The notes beneath the pieces were generated by a model. It saw only the letters and a list, made by a program, of their open reading frames with translations, ran no database searches and had not been told where the DNA came from. DNA of 34,214 nt. Source: Verrucomicrobiales bacterium (GTDB lineage: Bacteria; Verrucomicrobiota; Verrucomicrobiia; Verrucomicrobiales; DEV007). Numbering within the stretch: position 1 is the first letter of the stretch; every line of letters begins with the position of its first letter. The stretch spans positions 1 through 34,214 of the forward strand of contig JARGOD010000042.1 of NCBI GenBank assembly GCA_029210205.1. The letters run 5' to 3'. Made by a program: the position numbers and the translations under genes. This document shows positions 19,101-27,591 of this stretch, piece by piece.

Positions 19101-19433
19101 GAGAATCAAGCCGCACTTGCAAAGCCTTCTTCCAACGCCGCCGTCTGGAGGGAAAAAAGCTTTGAAGTCCTTCTCGAAAATGAGTGGCTCTCCGGCACCT
19201 TCGACCGCGTCACAATTGAAAAAGACGGAAACGGAGAACCGACTGCGGCCGCAATCCTCGATTTTAAAACCGATCGAGTCGCCGCTCCGAAAGACATCGA
19301 AAAAGCCATCGCGGTCTATCGCCCGCAGTTGGAAACCTATCGGCGGGTGCTCGCGCTCATGCTGGGCCTCCCAACGGAAAAGATCACGGCATCGCTTCTT
19401 TTCACGAGACTCTCGAAGCTCGTGGAGCTGTGA
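16158..19433 (+). CDS. addA: AddA-like UvrD-family helicase with C-terminal nuclease
   Basis: A 1091-residue superfamily 1A helicase-nuclease. Motif I is ILASAGSGKT (K20, T21), motif Ia VTFTRKAAGEF, motif II LLDEFQDTN (D412, E413), motif III LFQVGDIKQAIYAWRGGD, motif V VMTYHKSKGLTFD, and motif VI YYVGMTRARYANY (near 815). The C-terminal RecB-type nuclease has FGTQVHELFEE and the catalytic ILDFKTDRV with D1035 and K1037. Together with the AddB-like protein it should form a DNA-end-processing complex feeding RecA repair. Start and addB stop overlap as ATGA, a sign of translational coupling. A charged, low-complexity linker (about 880-915, KKEEATEEAREEKSAKEPEP) joins helicase and nuclease. All catalytic motifs are intact. 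A RecB-like name is possible, but no RecC/RecD is present. Confidence 0.93.
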   Translation: MSSDTSIPNEMILASAGSGKTFQLTNRYIAIMALQWKNDQPVHPERIIAVTFTRKAAGEFFSAILVKLAKAATDPDYAGSLAGDRDDILSRALTSMTPDDFRELLRIFIQRMPRLFLGTLDSFFSNILRSFPAEFGLTTEFEVMDEYRTANAIDQVYEAVFSRRLGTPEANDADQALFLEAFRQATFGKEESNVIRSLDEFVTSLHQYYLSAPEAKFWGDPTTIWNRNNNRWLIDGIEPLKEFERLEKTFEAVPEQVNEGYWSEFRAEIEEHQIGTPFGKRTKYMVPRFLAVWDDLENGNAAIKFNRTVHEFDPVACEAVRRITQWLVGGELRAKLRRTRGVWELLHLYENTYADRVRRQGQLTFQDVPLLLSGHEYGDERDAPLLTQSPEEDDRLRMDYRLDARYDHWLLDEFQDTNFVQWKVIRNLIDEVVQDTSGTRSLFQVGDIKQAIYAWRGGDTRLFTDIFEQYNANEERILPRNLNVSYRSVEAILEPVNQLFGDAGALTALGLPDATVDRWKWENHEVAGLNAAQKGYTTFLNPRSEDEGSKPDQDDLFALVRGVLEEVQPTERGISCAILVRSNARGNDLIDDLRAHLDIPIVSEADQHIATDNPVNLALLSLFQLAAHPGDRFAWEHLKMTPYGTTISRDELTAAGLARRTASDLYRTSFEEVTRRFVEALAESAPTPFDEFTRGRIEAFALAARLFDETGSRDLDDFLAYVSRHTTREAVDDNAVQVMTYHKSKGLTFDMVILPDLRSDSLTSVRLDIGAKTNESREIEWVLDMPGKDIVAADPVLGEFLEEKEAESAYESLCLYYVGMTRARYANYLIALPQGPKSRSRNFVKLLEDTVAGEPEACTFGNVAADLLFQSAPAISDRNWFEEVQKKEEATEEAREEKSAKEPEPRFRPRRRTPSGSENSVVTAAQIFHPGSSEAREFGTQVHELFEEIEWWTPKTLSALEASRPSDCPALEQVRQSLSSAENQAALAKPSSNAAVWREKSFEVLLENEWLSGTFDRVTIEKDGNGEPTAAAILDFKTDRVAAPKDIEKAIAVYRPQLETYRRVLALMLGLPTEKITASLLFTRLSKLVEL

Positions 19434-19503
19434 CTCTCGAACTAAGCATTCCAATTTGGTTCGACATTGCCAACGAAGCGCTTGAGAATCACGAGGACTC
19501 AAA

Positions 19504-20280
19504 ATGAAATCGATCCAATCACAAGTCAGCGAAGAGGAATGGGCTCTGCGAGTCGAACTTGCGGCAGCCTATCAAGTTTTTGCTATGTTAGGGTGGACCC
19601 ATCTCATCCACACTCACATCACGGTCAAGGCACCGGGTGACAATCAATTTCTCATCAATCCCTTCGGGCTGCTTTGGGAAGAGATCACGGCGAGCTCTCT
19701 CATCAAAGTCGATGCCGCTGGTCAAATCCTCGACCAGGGTTCAACCGACTACGGGATCAATCCGGCGGGGTTTAAAATTCATTCCGCAATCCACACCTCC
19801 GAGAGAAGGTCGAAATGGGTCATTCACATTCATGTTCCGGAAATCGTCGCGGTCTCGAACCTCACCGAAGGATTAATCCGCGGTTTCTCGACCTATTCGA
19901 TGGATCTCGGCGCCATTTCTTATCACGGCTACGATCATGCGACGAATGAGACAAATGACGTCTGCGAACGAATGGTCTCAGATTTCGGGCCGACAAACAA
20001 AGTGCTCCTCTTAAGAAATCATGGATCGATCACTGTTGGTGATACACTTCACGAAGCCTTCTTTCTAACCTATCAACTCGTCGAAGCTTGCCGGGTCCAG
20101 TTGCTGACTCTTTCGGCAGCAAAGGCCAAATCCGACTATTCCGTGGTGCCCGATAAAATCGTGCAGGAAACCTACGAGATCGTGCAAGCGAAATACACCG
20201 GCGAAGACTTTGGAAAACTGGAATGGGAAGCGGCGAGACGGCAGATGGAAGCAAAAGCGGGCCTTGCTTATCAGAGTTAA
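19504..20280 (+). CDS. Class II aldolase/adducin family protein
   Basis: A 258-residue protein with the class II aldolase/adducin fold. Metal-binding histidines correspond to H108 and H110 (WVIHIHVP) and H173 (LRNHGSITVG). The N-terminal sugar/phosphate-binding region reads GWTHLIHTHITVKAPG where aldolases have NxSxR. The position of the catalytic acid glutamate of fuculose-1-phosphate aldolase (SSE before the His cluster) is Gly here (INPAGFKIHSAIH), a pattern common in the adducin-like branch, so classic sugar-phosphate aldol cleavage should not be assumed. Cytoplasmic, no signal peptide. It has a good ribosome binding site (GAGGA about 8 bases before ATG) and sits 70 bases after addA; no functional link to repair is evident. 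Confidence 0.88.
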   Translation: MKSIQSQVSEEEWALRVELAAAYQVFAMLGWTHLIHTHITVKAPGDNQFLINPFGLLWEEITASSLIKVDAAGQILDQGSTDYGINPAGFKIHSAIHTSERRSKWVIHIHVPEIVAVSNLTEGLIRGFSTYSMDLGAISYHGYDHATNETNDVCERMVSDFGPTNKVLLLRNHGSITVGDTLHEAFFLTYQLVEACRVQLLTLSAAKAKSDYSVVPDKIVQETYEIVQAKYTGEDFGKLEWEAARRQMEAKAGLAYQS

Positions 20281-20359
20281 AATCATCAGTCACTGAACGC
20301 GCCATGACTCGGCCCCTCCGCCGCCTTGCCTGAAACGTGATTTCGAGCGACCCTAAAGC

Positions 20360-21697
20360 ATGTCTGCTCAGCGCTTCCGAACCACTGCCGGTGTTCTCTT
20401 AATTCTGAGTTCGGCTTCGTTGTCCCACGCCGATACATGGCCACAATGGCGAGGTGAAAGCGGTGATGGTATCTGGCGCGAGACGGGTCTCATCCAGTCT
20501 TTTCCCGCTGAGGGATTGCAACGAGCCTGGACCGTTCCGGTTGGTCCCGGATACAGCGGACCAACCGTCTCCGATGAACGGGTCTATCTCATGGATCGCG
20601 GGCTCGATCCCACCTCCGGAGAAGAAAGAGTTCTCTGCTTTGACCGTCACACCGGAGAGACGATCTGGACTTTTCCCTACCTCTGCGTTTACGAAAATGT
20701 CTCCTACGATGCCGGACCACGAGCCTCGGTCACGATTGCCGACGGCATCGTCTATGCGCTCGGGACGATGGGTCACCTGCACGCTCTCGACGAGGAAACC
20801 GGTGAAGTCATTTGGAAGACCCACCTCGTGGATGAATTCGAAGCCGAAATTCCGACCTGGGGCGTTTCGGCTGCACCTCTGATCATCGGAGATCGTCTCC
20901 TCGTGCAATCCGGTGGCACCACCGGTCCCAGTTGCCTCGCTCTCGATGCGAAGACCGGGCAGGAAATCTGGCGCGGACCTGCTGATCGCATGTCGTATTC
21001 CGCTCCGACAATCGTGCCTGATGATTCCGGAACGGTCCTCGTCTGGACCGACTCGACGCTCCGCTCATTCTCCATCGCCGACGGCACCGTGACCTGGGAG
21101 ATCGAATCCCCGAAAGTGAAGGCGTTCGCCGCAAGAGTCCAGTCACCCGTTTTCAACCGGGAAGGAGACTCTTTTCTTCTCTCCGATTTCAATGACGGCA
21201 CCCGCCGCTTCGACCGCAAGGGCGAGGGCTGGACTGAAGTCTGGCACGTCCGCGGAAAAAACGAACGCAACACAGAAGGACTTCATTCCCTCAAAAGCTC
21301 GCCCCTTTGGATTAATGACCATTTCTACGGCATGGACAGCTACGGCACGCTCCGAGGGCTGTCGGCGGTCGATTCGACAAGAATTTGGGAAACCGAATCC
21401 ATAGTCCCCCTGACCCGCTGGTCTACCGCTTTCATGGTTCGCGAAGCCGAAGAGGGAAACCGAGTCTGGATGTTGAACGAAATCGGTGAACTCATCATCG
21501 CAGACCTGACTCCGGAGAAATTTCAGGAGATTGACCGAACCCTCCTGATCGAGCCAACTCAAGAAGCCAAGCAGCGAGACTACCTCATCGTCTGGAGCCA
21601 TCCCGCCTTCGCCCACCGCCATCTCTACGCCCGGAACGACAAAGAACTCATCGCCGTTTCGGTGGCTGATGATGGGATGAATGCGAGTAAAAAATAG
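20360..21697 (+). CDS. Exported PQQ-like beta-propeller repeat protein
   Basis: A 445-residue exported protein. The signal peptide is residues 1-24 (hydrophobic core AGVLLILSSASL, likely cleavage SHA-DT), and the mature protein opens WPQWRG, a hallmark of PQQ-like/WD40-like proteins abundant in Planctomycetota and Verrucomicrobiota. The rest is a run of propeller blades with repeated GxxxWxxxL-type strands, such as HTGETIWTFP (about 95-104), ETGEVIWKTHL (about 152-162) and KTGQEIWRGP. Such propellers are structural; some bind PQQ, but I see no quinoprotein dehydrogenase active site, and BamB-like or purely scaffold roles are alternatives. It stands alone, 79 bases after the aldolase gene, and is followed by an 8-bp hairpin. 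Function is unknown beyond periplasmic location. Confidence 0.85.
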   Translation: MSAQRFRTTAGVLLILSSASLSHADTWPQWRGESGDGIWRETGLIQSFPAEGLQRAWTVPVGPGYSGPTVSDERVYLMDRGLDPTSGEERVLCFDRHTGETIWTFPYLCVYENVSYDAGPRASVTIADGIVYALGTMGHLHALDEETGEVIWKTHLVDEFEAEIPTWGVSAAPLIIGDRLLVQSGGTTGPSCLALDAKTGQEIWRGPADRMSYSAPTIVPDDSGTVLVWTDSTLRSFSIADGTVTWEIESPKVKAFAARVQSPVFNREGDSFLLSDFNDGTRRFDRKGEGWTEVWHVRGKNERNTEGLHSLKSSPLWINDHFYGMDSYGTLRGLSAVDSTRIWETESIVPLTRWSTAFMVREAEEGNRVWMLNEIGELIIADLTPEKFQEIDRTLLIEPTQEAKQRDYLIVWSHPAFAHRHLYARNDKELIAVSVADDGMNASKK

Positions 21698-21702
21698 CGG
21701 GG

Positions 21703-21733
21703 AGCTCTTGTTCCTCCTCTAGACGCAAGAGCT
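21703..21733 (+). terminator. Hairpin after the propeller gene (terminator-like, no U-run)
   Basis: AGCTCTTG (21703-21710) and CAAGAGCT (21726-21733) form a perfect 8-bp stem with a 15-nt loop, starting 5 bases after the stop codon. No T-run follows, so an intrinsic terminator is not proven; a transcript-end stabiliser is possible. Confidence 0.35.
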
Positions 21734-21853
21734 GTAGCTTAGCATGTCTGCGCTTGACGGGTTTTACTCACTTCTCTTGTCCGCTGTCGAATCCGCGGAG
21801 GTCACGTATTTGCATGGGTGACTTGCCCACCCTCTCCCGCTAACCTGAAAGGC

Positions 21854-24800
21854 ATGAAGCATCGTGGATACCTGAGACCAGTCTTGCAAACCGCCGTGAC
21901 GATTCTTCTCTCAAGCATCGCAGTTTTTAACCATGCGAATTCGACAGAGGAAGAAGACAAAGGACTATTGGCCGGGGCTTCTGTCACGAACATCGACCCA
22001 CCGAAGCTTCCCGTCATTCAAAACGGAGGCTTCAATCAGAAGATTGCTAATTCCGTGTCGCAGTCACTCTTTGTGCGCAGCCTCGTCCTCGCGAAGGGAT
22101 CAGAGAAAGTCGCGATCTGCGTGGTTGATACCTGCATGATGGATCGCGAATTTTGTGACCGCGCCAAGAGCATCGTTTTGAATGAGCTTGGAATCCCCGT
22201 CGATCGCATCCTTCTCTCAGCGACTCACACCCACACCGCCCCCTCGGTGATGCGCTGCCTCGGTTGTCCTCCTGATCCAGACTACCCCGACTTTCTTGTC
22301 CCGAAGATAGTTGAATCAATTACTGAGGCGAATGCTGCCCTTGAGCCGGCAGAAGCAGGATCGATCATCGCCGATGCCGGCGACTTCACAAACACAAGGC
22401 GTTGGATCTATTTACCGCATAAAGTGCGTTTCGATCCATACGGGAACCGCACGGTACGAGCCATGATGCACCCGGGCCATGAGAACCCCGATACCGCCGG
22501 TCCATCCGGGCCGGAAGATCCCGATCTGACTCTGCTATCGATCCGTAGTCGAGAGGGGAAACCGCTCGCGGTCCTTGGAAATCTCTCCCAGCATTACTAT
22601 GCCCGCGGCTCCCTTTCCTCCGGCTACTCCGGAACCTTCTGCCGTCTTCTCGAGGAAGAATACGGTGACGGCTTTGTTGGGCTGATGTCTCAGGGAACGA
22701 GCGGCGACTTACAATACATTGACTACTCGCGCCCCAGGTCAGCATGGCCTTTCATGAGCGCGAAAGATCCCTACGAAGCCTACTGTCGCGCCCTCGCCGA
22801 TCTCGCAATCGAAGCGTTGCGCAAGGTGGAATACCGCTCTGATCCAGAGCTTGCCATGGCAGAGGCAAAACTGACTCTCGATCGCCGACTTCCTGACAAA
22901 GAAAGAATTGCCTGGGCAGAACCGATTGTGAAGGGAATCGGTGAAAGGCTCCCCGAGGGCCGCGTCGAAGTCCTTGCGAAAGAGGTCTTTTGGATTCAGG
23001 AAAACCCATCCGAGGAGCTTATTCTACAAGCCATCAGGTTGGGAGATTTCGGGATTACCGCCCTTCCCAACGAAGTCTACGGACTCACCGGTTTAAAGCT
23101 GAAAGGACAGAGTCCTCTGCCGACGCTAATGAATATCGAACTGGCGAATGGATCTGCCGGCTACATCCCCCCTCCAGAACAACATTACCTTGGCGGTTAC
23201 ACCACATGGCCCGCTCGAACGGCAGGACTTGAAGTTAACGCAGAACCTAAAATCGTTGAGACAACGCTAGGTCTCCTCGAGAGAATTTCCGGTTCACCGC
23301 GTCGCACCATTGTGGAAGATCAATCAGGAAGGCATGCCGAGAGACTATCAGTGCTGGAACCGGATGCCTGGTGGCAAATGGGTATTCACAGCGGAAGTCT
23401 CGTGCCCGATGCCAGTGGCAATGAAACCATCGGAGAGCTTGAACCCGGTTATGCTCTATACTTGGACGGCCCAACCGGAAAAAATGGAGAGTTCAACGCG
23501 ACCGACCGGAAAAACAGAGCGATTCACTTCGCCGGGGGAAGGATGCGCAGTGATCTCCCCGCGCTGAATCACGGATCAAACTACAGCGTCAGTCTTTGGT
23601 TTTGGAACGCCATGCCACCCGACGTCCGCGCCATGACCGGTTATTTTTTCGGGCTCGGTCAGGATCAAAACGGCCAAGCCTGTGACCAAATCGGAATCTC
23701 AGGGACGGCAGGTGGAAAGCCCGGACGATTGATCTTCTACAACGGAGATTCCAAGGGCGAAATTGCCAGGGGTAATACTCTTCTCGGGGAGCATCGCTGG
23801 CATCATTTACTTTTCGTTCGTAGAGGCGAAACCGTTCGCGCTTATCTGGACGGATCAGCCACACCGGAAATTGAGGCAAAGATAACCGATACCCGCCCTG
23901 AGAAATCCACTTCTATTTTTGTCGGCGGCCGTAGCGATGGAAGGTTTAACTTTGAGGGCAAAATTGATGAGGTCGCGGTTTTCTCCCGCGCCCTTTCAGC
24001 TATCGATAACCAGTTTCAAAGAGAATCAAAAACCAACGTTATTTTCATCGGGATCGACGATCTTCGACCGGAACTGCATTGTTATGGAGCGAGCCATATC
24101 AAGAGCCCTAACATTGATCGACTTGCATCGGAGGGCATTCTCTTTGAGAGAGCCTATTGTCAGTGGGCGGTGTGCATGCCTTCACGTGCCAGCTTACTAA
24201 GCGGGTTGCGGCCCGACACCTTCGAGGGCAAATCAAACCTCTTCCGCAAGATTGTCCCCGAAGTTGTGACTCTGCCACAGCACTTCAAGAACCATGGCTA
24301 CTTCACCCAGTCATTTGGAAAGGTCTACCATGGCGCATGGAAGACCGCCTACGTGGGGAATTCTTTCCAGGATCCCGAGTCCTGGTCGACGGAGCGCTGG
24401 GCCGCGAGTCCTCAGTACTATTTTTCGCCGGAAGGAATGAAGGCAGCGAGAGAACACTTTCTGAAGTCCAATGACAAATTCCTGAAGAAGGTGAATCGCG
24501 ATCCCGATAATCCTCATCAGTGGAAGGATCATTTCGTGAGGGGTTTCGCCACCGAAGCACCCGATGTTGCCGATTATATCCCAGCCGATGGCGCGACTGC
24601 AGAAGCTGCTCTCAACAAACTTCGGGAGATTCAATCCTCAAACTCGGGGCAGCCCTTCTTTCTCGCGATCGGCTTTTCCAAACCGCATCTTCCCTTTGTT
24701 GCTCCGAAGAAATATTGGGACCTCTACGATCCAGACCTGCTACCACCTCTCCCTATTCCGGAACCTCCCAAGGGAGCGCCCTCATTTGCTGTGAGCCCCG

Positions 24801-25450
24801 GACCTAACGAGTTGAATCAGTATCTGGAAAAGGCCCATGGATTAGTGCCTCCCGAACGAGCCAGCCATCTACGTCACGGATATGCCGCATGCGTCAGCTA
24901 CATCGATGCCCTCGTCGGAAAACTTCTCGATGAGTTGGAAGTTCTCGACCTTCGGAAGAATACCATCGTCGTTCTCTGGTCTGATCACGGCTACAAGCTG
25001 GGCGAATTTGGTGCCTGGGCAAAGCATACCAATTTCGAAATCGACACGAGAGTGCCTTTGATCATCAGTGCACCTCATCTCCCCAAAGGCGAAAAAAGTA
25101 TGGCCCTGGTAGAACTTGTCGACCTGCATCCCACCCTCAGTGAGCTCGCAGGGTTACCAATTCAACCGGGAGCGGAAGGCGAAAGTTTTTACACGAATCT
25201 CACTAATCCCGAAGCCGAAGGGCAGGACGCTGCCTTCAGCCAATTCCCGAAGGGAAATTACATGGGTTACTCGATTCGAACCGCGACCCATCGTTACACC
25301 GAATGGCGAGACGAAAGCGGTGAGGCTCCATTCTCGGAGCTCTACGAGTATGGAGAAAGTGGGATTGAAGAGATCAATCTCGCGGAAGATCCTGCCTATG
25401 AGAACACCCTTGAAGATCTTCGAAGCCGACTGCGCGAGGAGTTTCGCTAA
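21854..25450 (+). CDS. Exported ceramidase-like / LamG / sulfatase fusion
   Basis: About 1198 residues from the ATG at 21854, which begins a good signal peptide (MKHRGYLRPVLQTAVTILLSSIAVFNHANS). A GTG at 21818 would only add 12 Pro-rich residues before it. Domain 1 (about 38-470) resembles the neutral/alkaline non-lysosomal ceramidase N-terminal domain: LLAGASVTNIDPP, then ILLSATHTHTAPS with candidate zinc histidines. Domain 2 (about 505-705) is a LamG/concanavalin-like fold: YSVSLWFWN, and the closing KIDEVAVFSRALS. Domain 3 (about 725-1198) is a type I sulfatase of the iduronate-2-sulfatase-like kind: NVIFIGIDDLRPELHCYG with metal Asp residues, and CMPSRASLLSG, whose C774 is the formylglycine precursor. 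No stop or frameshift interrupts it. It ends 4 bases from the convergent Nramp-like gene. Likely a periplasmic or secreted enzyme; substrate unknown. Confidence 0.85.
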   Translation: MKHRGYLRPVLQTAVTILLSSIAVFNHANSTEEEDKGLLAGASVTNIDPPKLPVIQNGGFNQKIANSVSQSLFVRSLVLAKGSEKVAICVVDTCMMDREFCDRAKSIVLNELGIPVDRILLSATHTHTAPSVMRCLGCPPDPDYPDFLVPKIVESITEANAALEPAEAGSIIADAGDFTNTRRWIYLPHKVRFDPYGNRTVRAMMHPGHENPDTAGPSGPEDPDLTLLSIRSREGKPLAVLGNLSQHYYARGSLSSGYSGTFCRLLEEEYGDGFVGLMSQGTSGDLQYIDYSRPRSAWPFMSAKDPYEAYCRALADLAIEALRKVEYRSDPELAMAEAKLTLDRRLPDKERIAWAEPIVKGIGERLPEGRVEVLAKEVFWIQENPSEELILQAIRLGDFGITALPNEVYGLTGLKLKGQSPLPTLMNIELANGSAGYIPPPEQHYLGGYTTWPARTAGLEVNAEPKIVETTLGLLERISGSPRRTIVEDQSGRHAERLSVLEPDAWWQMGIHSGSLVPDASGNETIGELEPGYALYLDGPTGKNGEFNATDRKNRAIHFAGGRMRSDLPALNHGSNYSVSLWFWNAMPPDVRAMTGYFFGLGQDQNGQACDQIGISGTAGGKPGRLIFYNGDSKGEIARGNTLLGEHRWHHLLFVRRGETVRAYLDGSATPEIEAKITDTRPEKSTSIFVGGRSDGRFNFEGKIDEVAVFSRALSAIDNQFQRESKTNVIFIGIDDLRPELHCYGASHIKSPNIDRLASEGILFERAYCQWAVCMPSRASLLSGLRPDTFEGKSNLFRKIVPEVVTLPQHFKNHGYFTQSFGKVYHGAWKTAYVGNSFQDPESWSTERWAASPQYYFSPEGMKAAREHFLKSNDKFLKKVNRDPDNPHQWKDHFVRGFATEAPDVADYIPADGATAEAALNKLREIQSSNSGQPFFLAIGFSKPHLPFVAPKKYWDLYDPDLLPPLPIPEPPKGAPSFAVSPGPNELNQYLEKAHGLVPPERASHLRHGYAACVSYIDALVGKLLDELEVLDLRKNTIVVLWSDHGYKLGEFGAWAKHTNFEIDTRVPLIISAPHLPKGEKSMALVELVDLHPTLSELAGLPIQPGAEGESFYTNLTNPEAEGQDAAFSQFPKGNYMGYSIRTATHRYTEWRDESGEAPFSELYEYGESGIEEINLAEDPAYENTLEDLRSRLREEFR

Positions 25451-25454
25451 GTTC

Positions 25455-26741
25455 CTACTGTCCCACCCCAAACGTCGCGAGCAATTTAGGCAAACCCACC
25501 CAGGCGAAAAAACCAAGGATGATGATCAGCATGAGCGAAGTCCACCAGCGGTTACGCAGGGACTGACCAACCCACGCGGCGCGCCCGTTCAGGAGCAGGA
25601 GCGTAAGGGCGACCATCGGCATGACGAGCGCTCCGAAAACCGAATAGACTTTTTGAACAATTTGGAAATCGTAACCGAGACCGAGGAGAGGCACGAGGGC
25701 AAGGGCGATGAGATAGCCTCGATAAGCCTTGCCCCGAGTGTCGACTTGGTAGGGTTCAAACTGATCCGGAGAAAGCGATTTCTTATTCGACTGAAGATGC
25801 CAGAAATCAGCGAAGAGGTATGGAATTGCCTGCCACACCCCAAGGAGACTACTGAAGACCGCCGCCCAGGCACCGGCGAGGAAGAGGATCTCAACTGAGG
25901 GGTGTGTCTTTTCACCAACCCGATCTGCAAGATCAACGACAAGCGTCGCGCCCTTACCACTGAGCTGTAGCCCATCAGAGAGGACGACCATGGCAATACC
26001 GAAGAGTGCCATCAGAAAATAGCTGATCCCGATATCCCAACGACAGAGGCTAAGGTCTTTGGGACCGGAGCGATGCTTCTCACGAATCCAATATCCGTAG
26101 CATAGCACTGTGAGAGTACCTCCGACTCCACCCATAAGCGCGAGAGTCCAGGCGACGCCTTCGGGATGATCAGGGATTTGTGGAATTGTCAGGCCTCGTA
26201 GAACTGCACCCCAATCGGTCCCAACCGATACTCCGGTTGCGAGGACAATGACAATCATGATCGCCACGAGCGCGGCCATAGTTCTTTCGAGAAAGCGAAA
26301 GCTTCCGATCCAGACGAGAGCGAGACCGAGAAGAGAATGAAGGATGCCAAAGACGATCTTCGCAGTGGAGGCTTCATTGAAAATCGGGAAAAGGGCATGG
26401 GTCGCGACGCCACAGGCTCCGATGAGTGCAGTCCCGACGACGAAAGACCAGAGGAGCAGGTAGCAGAGAAAACCCCACCTGATTGCCGGGCCAAGACGAA
26501 GAACAGCCCCTTCAAGTAGTGTCGTCTCCGTCGCAAGTTGCCAGCGCGCCAGCCCCTCCGTAATGATATATTTAAAAAGTGCTCCAAGCACAATCGCCCA
26601 GAGCACCGCGACGCCGAGATTCATTCCGGCGAAGGCACCGCCCGCTAGATCTCCAGCTCCAACCCCGGTAGCCGCGAGCATAAGCCCGGGACCAATAAAA
26701 GCGAGGAGTGGCAATCGAGCGCCGGAAGACTTGTCGTTCAT
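25455..26741 (-). CDS. Nramp-family-like transporter lacking the canonical metal motifs
   Basis: About 428 residues from the ATG at 26741, with 11 or so membrane helices in the LeuT-type arrangement. The first helix, FIGPGLMLAATGVGAGDLAGGAFAG, matches the opening of Nramp (MntH/SLC11) proteins. However, the metal-binding DPGN of TM1 is replaced by GAGD, and the MPH of TM6 seems to be replaced by Gly/Thr residues (ALMGGVGGTLTVLCYGYW). It therefore belongs to the broad Nramp-related set common in this phylum, and transport of Mn2+/Fe2+ should not be assumed. An upstream in-frame start at 26783 would add 14 residues. It follows the TauE/SafE-like gene by 64 bases in the same direction, suggesting cotranscription. 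Confidence 0.8.
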   Translation of the reverse strand: MNDKSSGARLPLLAFIGPGLMLAATGVGAGDLAGGAFAGMNLGVAVLWAIVLGALFKYIITEGLARWQLATETTLLEGAVLRLGPAIRWGFLCYLLLWSFVVGTALIGACGVATHALFPIFNEASTAKIVFGILHSLLGLALVWIGSFRFLERTMAALVAIMIVIVLATGVSVGTDWGAVLRGLTIPQIPDHPEGVAWTLALMGGVGGTLTVLCYGYWIREKHRSGPKDLSLCRWDIGISYFLMALFGIAMVVLSDGLQLSGKGATLVVDLADRVGEKTHPSVEILFLAGAWAAVFSSLLGVWQAIPYLFADFWHLQSNKKSLSPDQFEPYQVDTRGKAYRGYLIALALVPLLGLGYDFQIVQKVYSVFGALVMPMVALTLLLLNGRAAWVGQSLRNRWWTSLMLIIILGFFAWVGLPKLLATFGVGQ

Positions 26742-26805
26742 GAAGGAGAATGCTGATTTGGAAACAGAAAAGTAGCAAGGCAAGATCAGGTCCCGCTTTC
26801 AGGCA

Positions 26806-27591
26806 TCAACCGGGCCAAAGCAATCTGATCGCCATCAATAAAAGCGCGACATACAGCGCACTGCGAATCCAGTTTTCGCCCTTGAGGACACTGAGTTGTG
26901 AACCGATCCAACCTCCGATTGAATTCCCAACAGCAAGAGCTAAACCGGGAAGCCAGAGAACCTGTCCTCGTGAAGCGAAAATGATGAGAGCGGCAAGAGT
27001 GAACACCCCCACGATGAAAACTTTGTGCATATTCACCCGAACGAGATCGAGGCCGAGGACGCGATGCAGCGCAGCCATGAGAAGAAACCCAACACCGGCC
27101 TGAATAAACCCCCCGTAAAATCCGACGATTACCATGGCGACATGCCCAAGGATGAGCTGGCGGCGTGAGGGGCTCTTTTTCTCCACTGATTCCAACTCGT
27201 GTCCCCCCGAGGAAGCCTTTTTTGCCTTCAATACCCTCTGCACGGTCATGAGAACGATGACTCCAATGAGGACCAGGCCCAGCACCCGGTTGAAAAGTTC
27301 GCCCCGCACCATTGTACCTAAAAGAGCCCCGCAAATCCCCCCGGGCAAAGCGGCGAGAGCGAGAGAGAGACTAAGCTTCACGTCAGAGAAGCCGAGAGTT
27401 CGAAAACCCCCAACCGCAGTCACATTCTGTGCAAGAATCGCGACACGATTGGTGCCATTGGCCACCGCGCCGTCCAGACCGAGAAAAACCATCGCGGGCA
27501 AGGTAAGGAGAGAGCCTCCTCCAGCGAGAACATTCAGTGTGCCCGCAACAACTCCGAGAACGGCGAGAAGAAAATAATGCCACAATTCCAT
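26806..27591 (-). CDS. TauE/SafE family transporter (possible sulfite or organosulfonate exporter)
   Basis: A 261-residue membrane protein with about eight helices in two repeats. The N-terminal GVVAGTLNVLAGGGSLLTLPAMVFLGLD (about 14-41) is the classic TauE/SafE (DUF81) glycine-rich motif, followed by ANGTNRVAILAQNVTAVGGF. The second repeat has the counterpart YGGFIQAGVGFLLMAALHRVLG. Family members are linked to export of sulfite, sulfoacetate or other anions; the substrate here is not evident. A charged loop between halves (about 122-143, KAKKASSGGHELESVEKKSPSRR) is cytoplasmic by the positive-inside rule. The 3' end (last codons to 26786) can form a GC stem with one bulge. The start lies next to a long divergent intergenic region; the next gene in the same direction is the Nramp-like transporter. 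Confidence 0.87.
   Translation of the reverse strand: MELWHYFLLAVLGVVAGTLNVLAGGGSLLTLPAMVFLGLDGAVANGTNRVAILAQNVTAVGGFRTLGFSDVKLSLSLALAALPGGICGALLGTMVRGELFNRVLGLVLIGVIVLMTVQRVLKAKKASSGGHELESVEKKSPSRRQLILGHVAMVIVGFYGGFIQAGVGFLLMAALHRVLGLDLVRVNMHKVFIVGVFTLAALIIFASRGQVLWLPGLALAVGNSIGGWIGSQLSVLKGENWIRSALYVALLLMAIRLLWPG

Noticed and set aside
19409..19442. Direct repeat GACTCTCGAA across the addA stop codon as a possible duplication or attachment site
   Set aside because: Ten bases only, with no mobile-element gene nearby and no composition change.
21854..25450. Ceramidase/sulfatase fusion as an assembly or frameshift artefact
   Set aside because: The frame is continuous over 3.6 kb, the LamG linker has complete start and end motifs, and all domain boundaries look natural.
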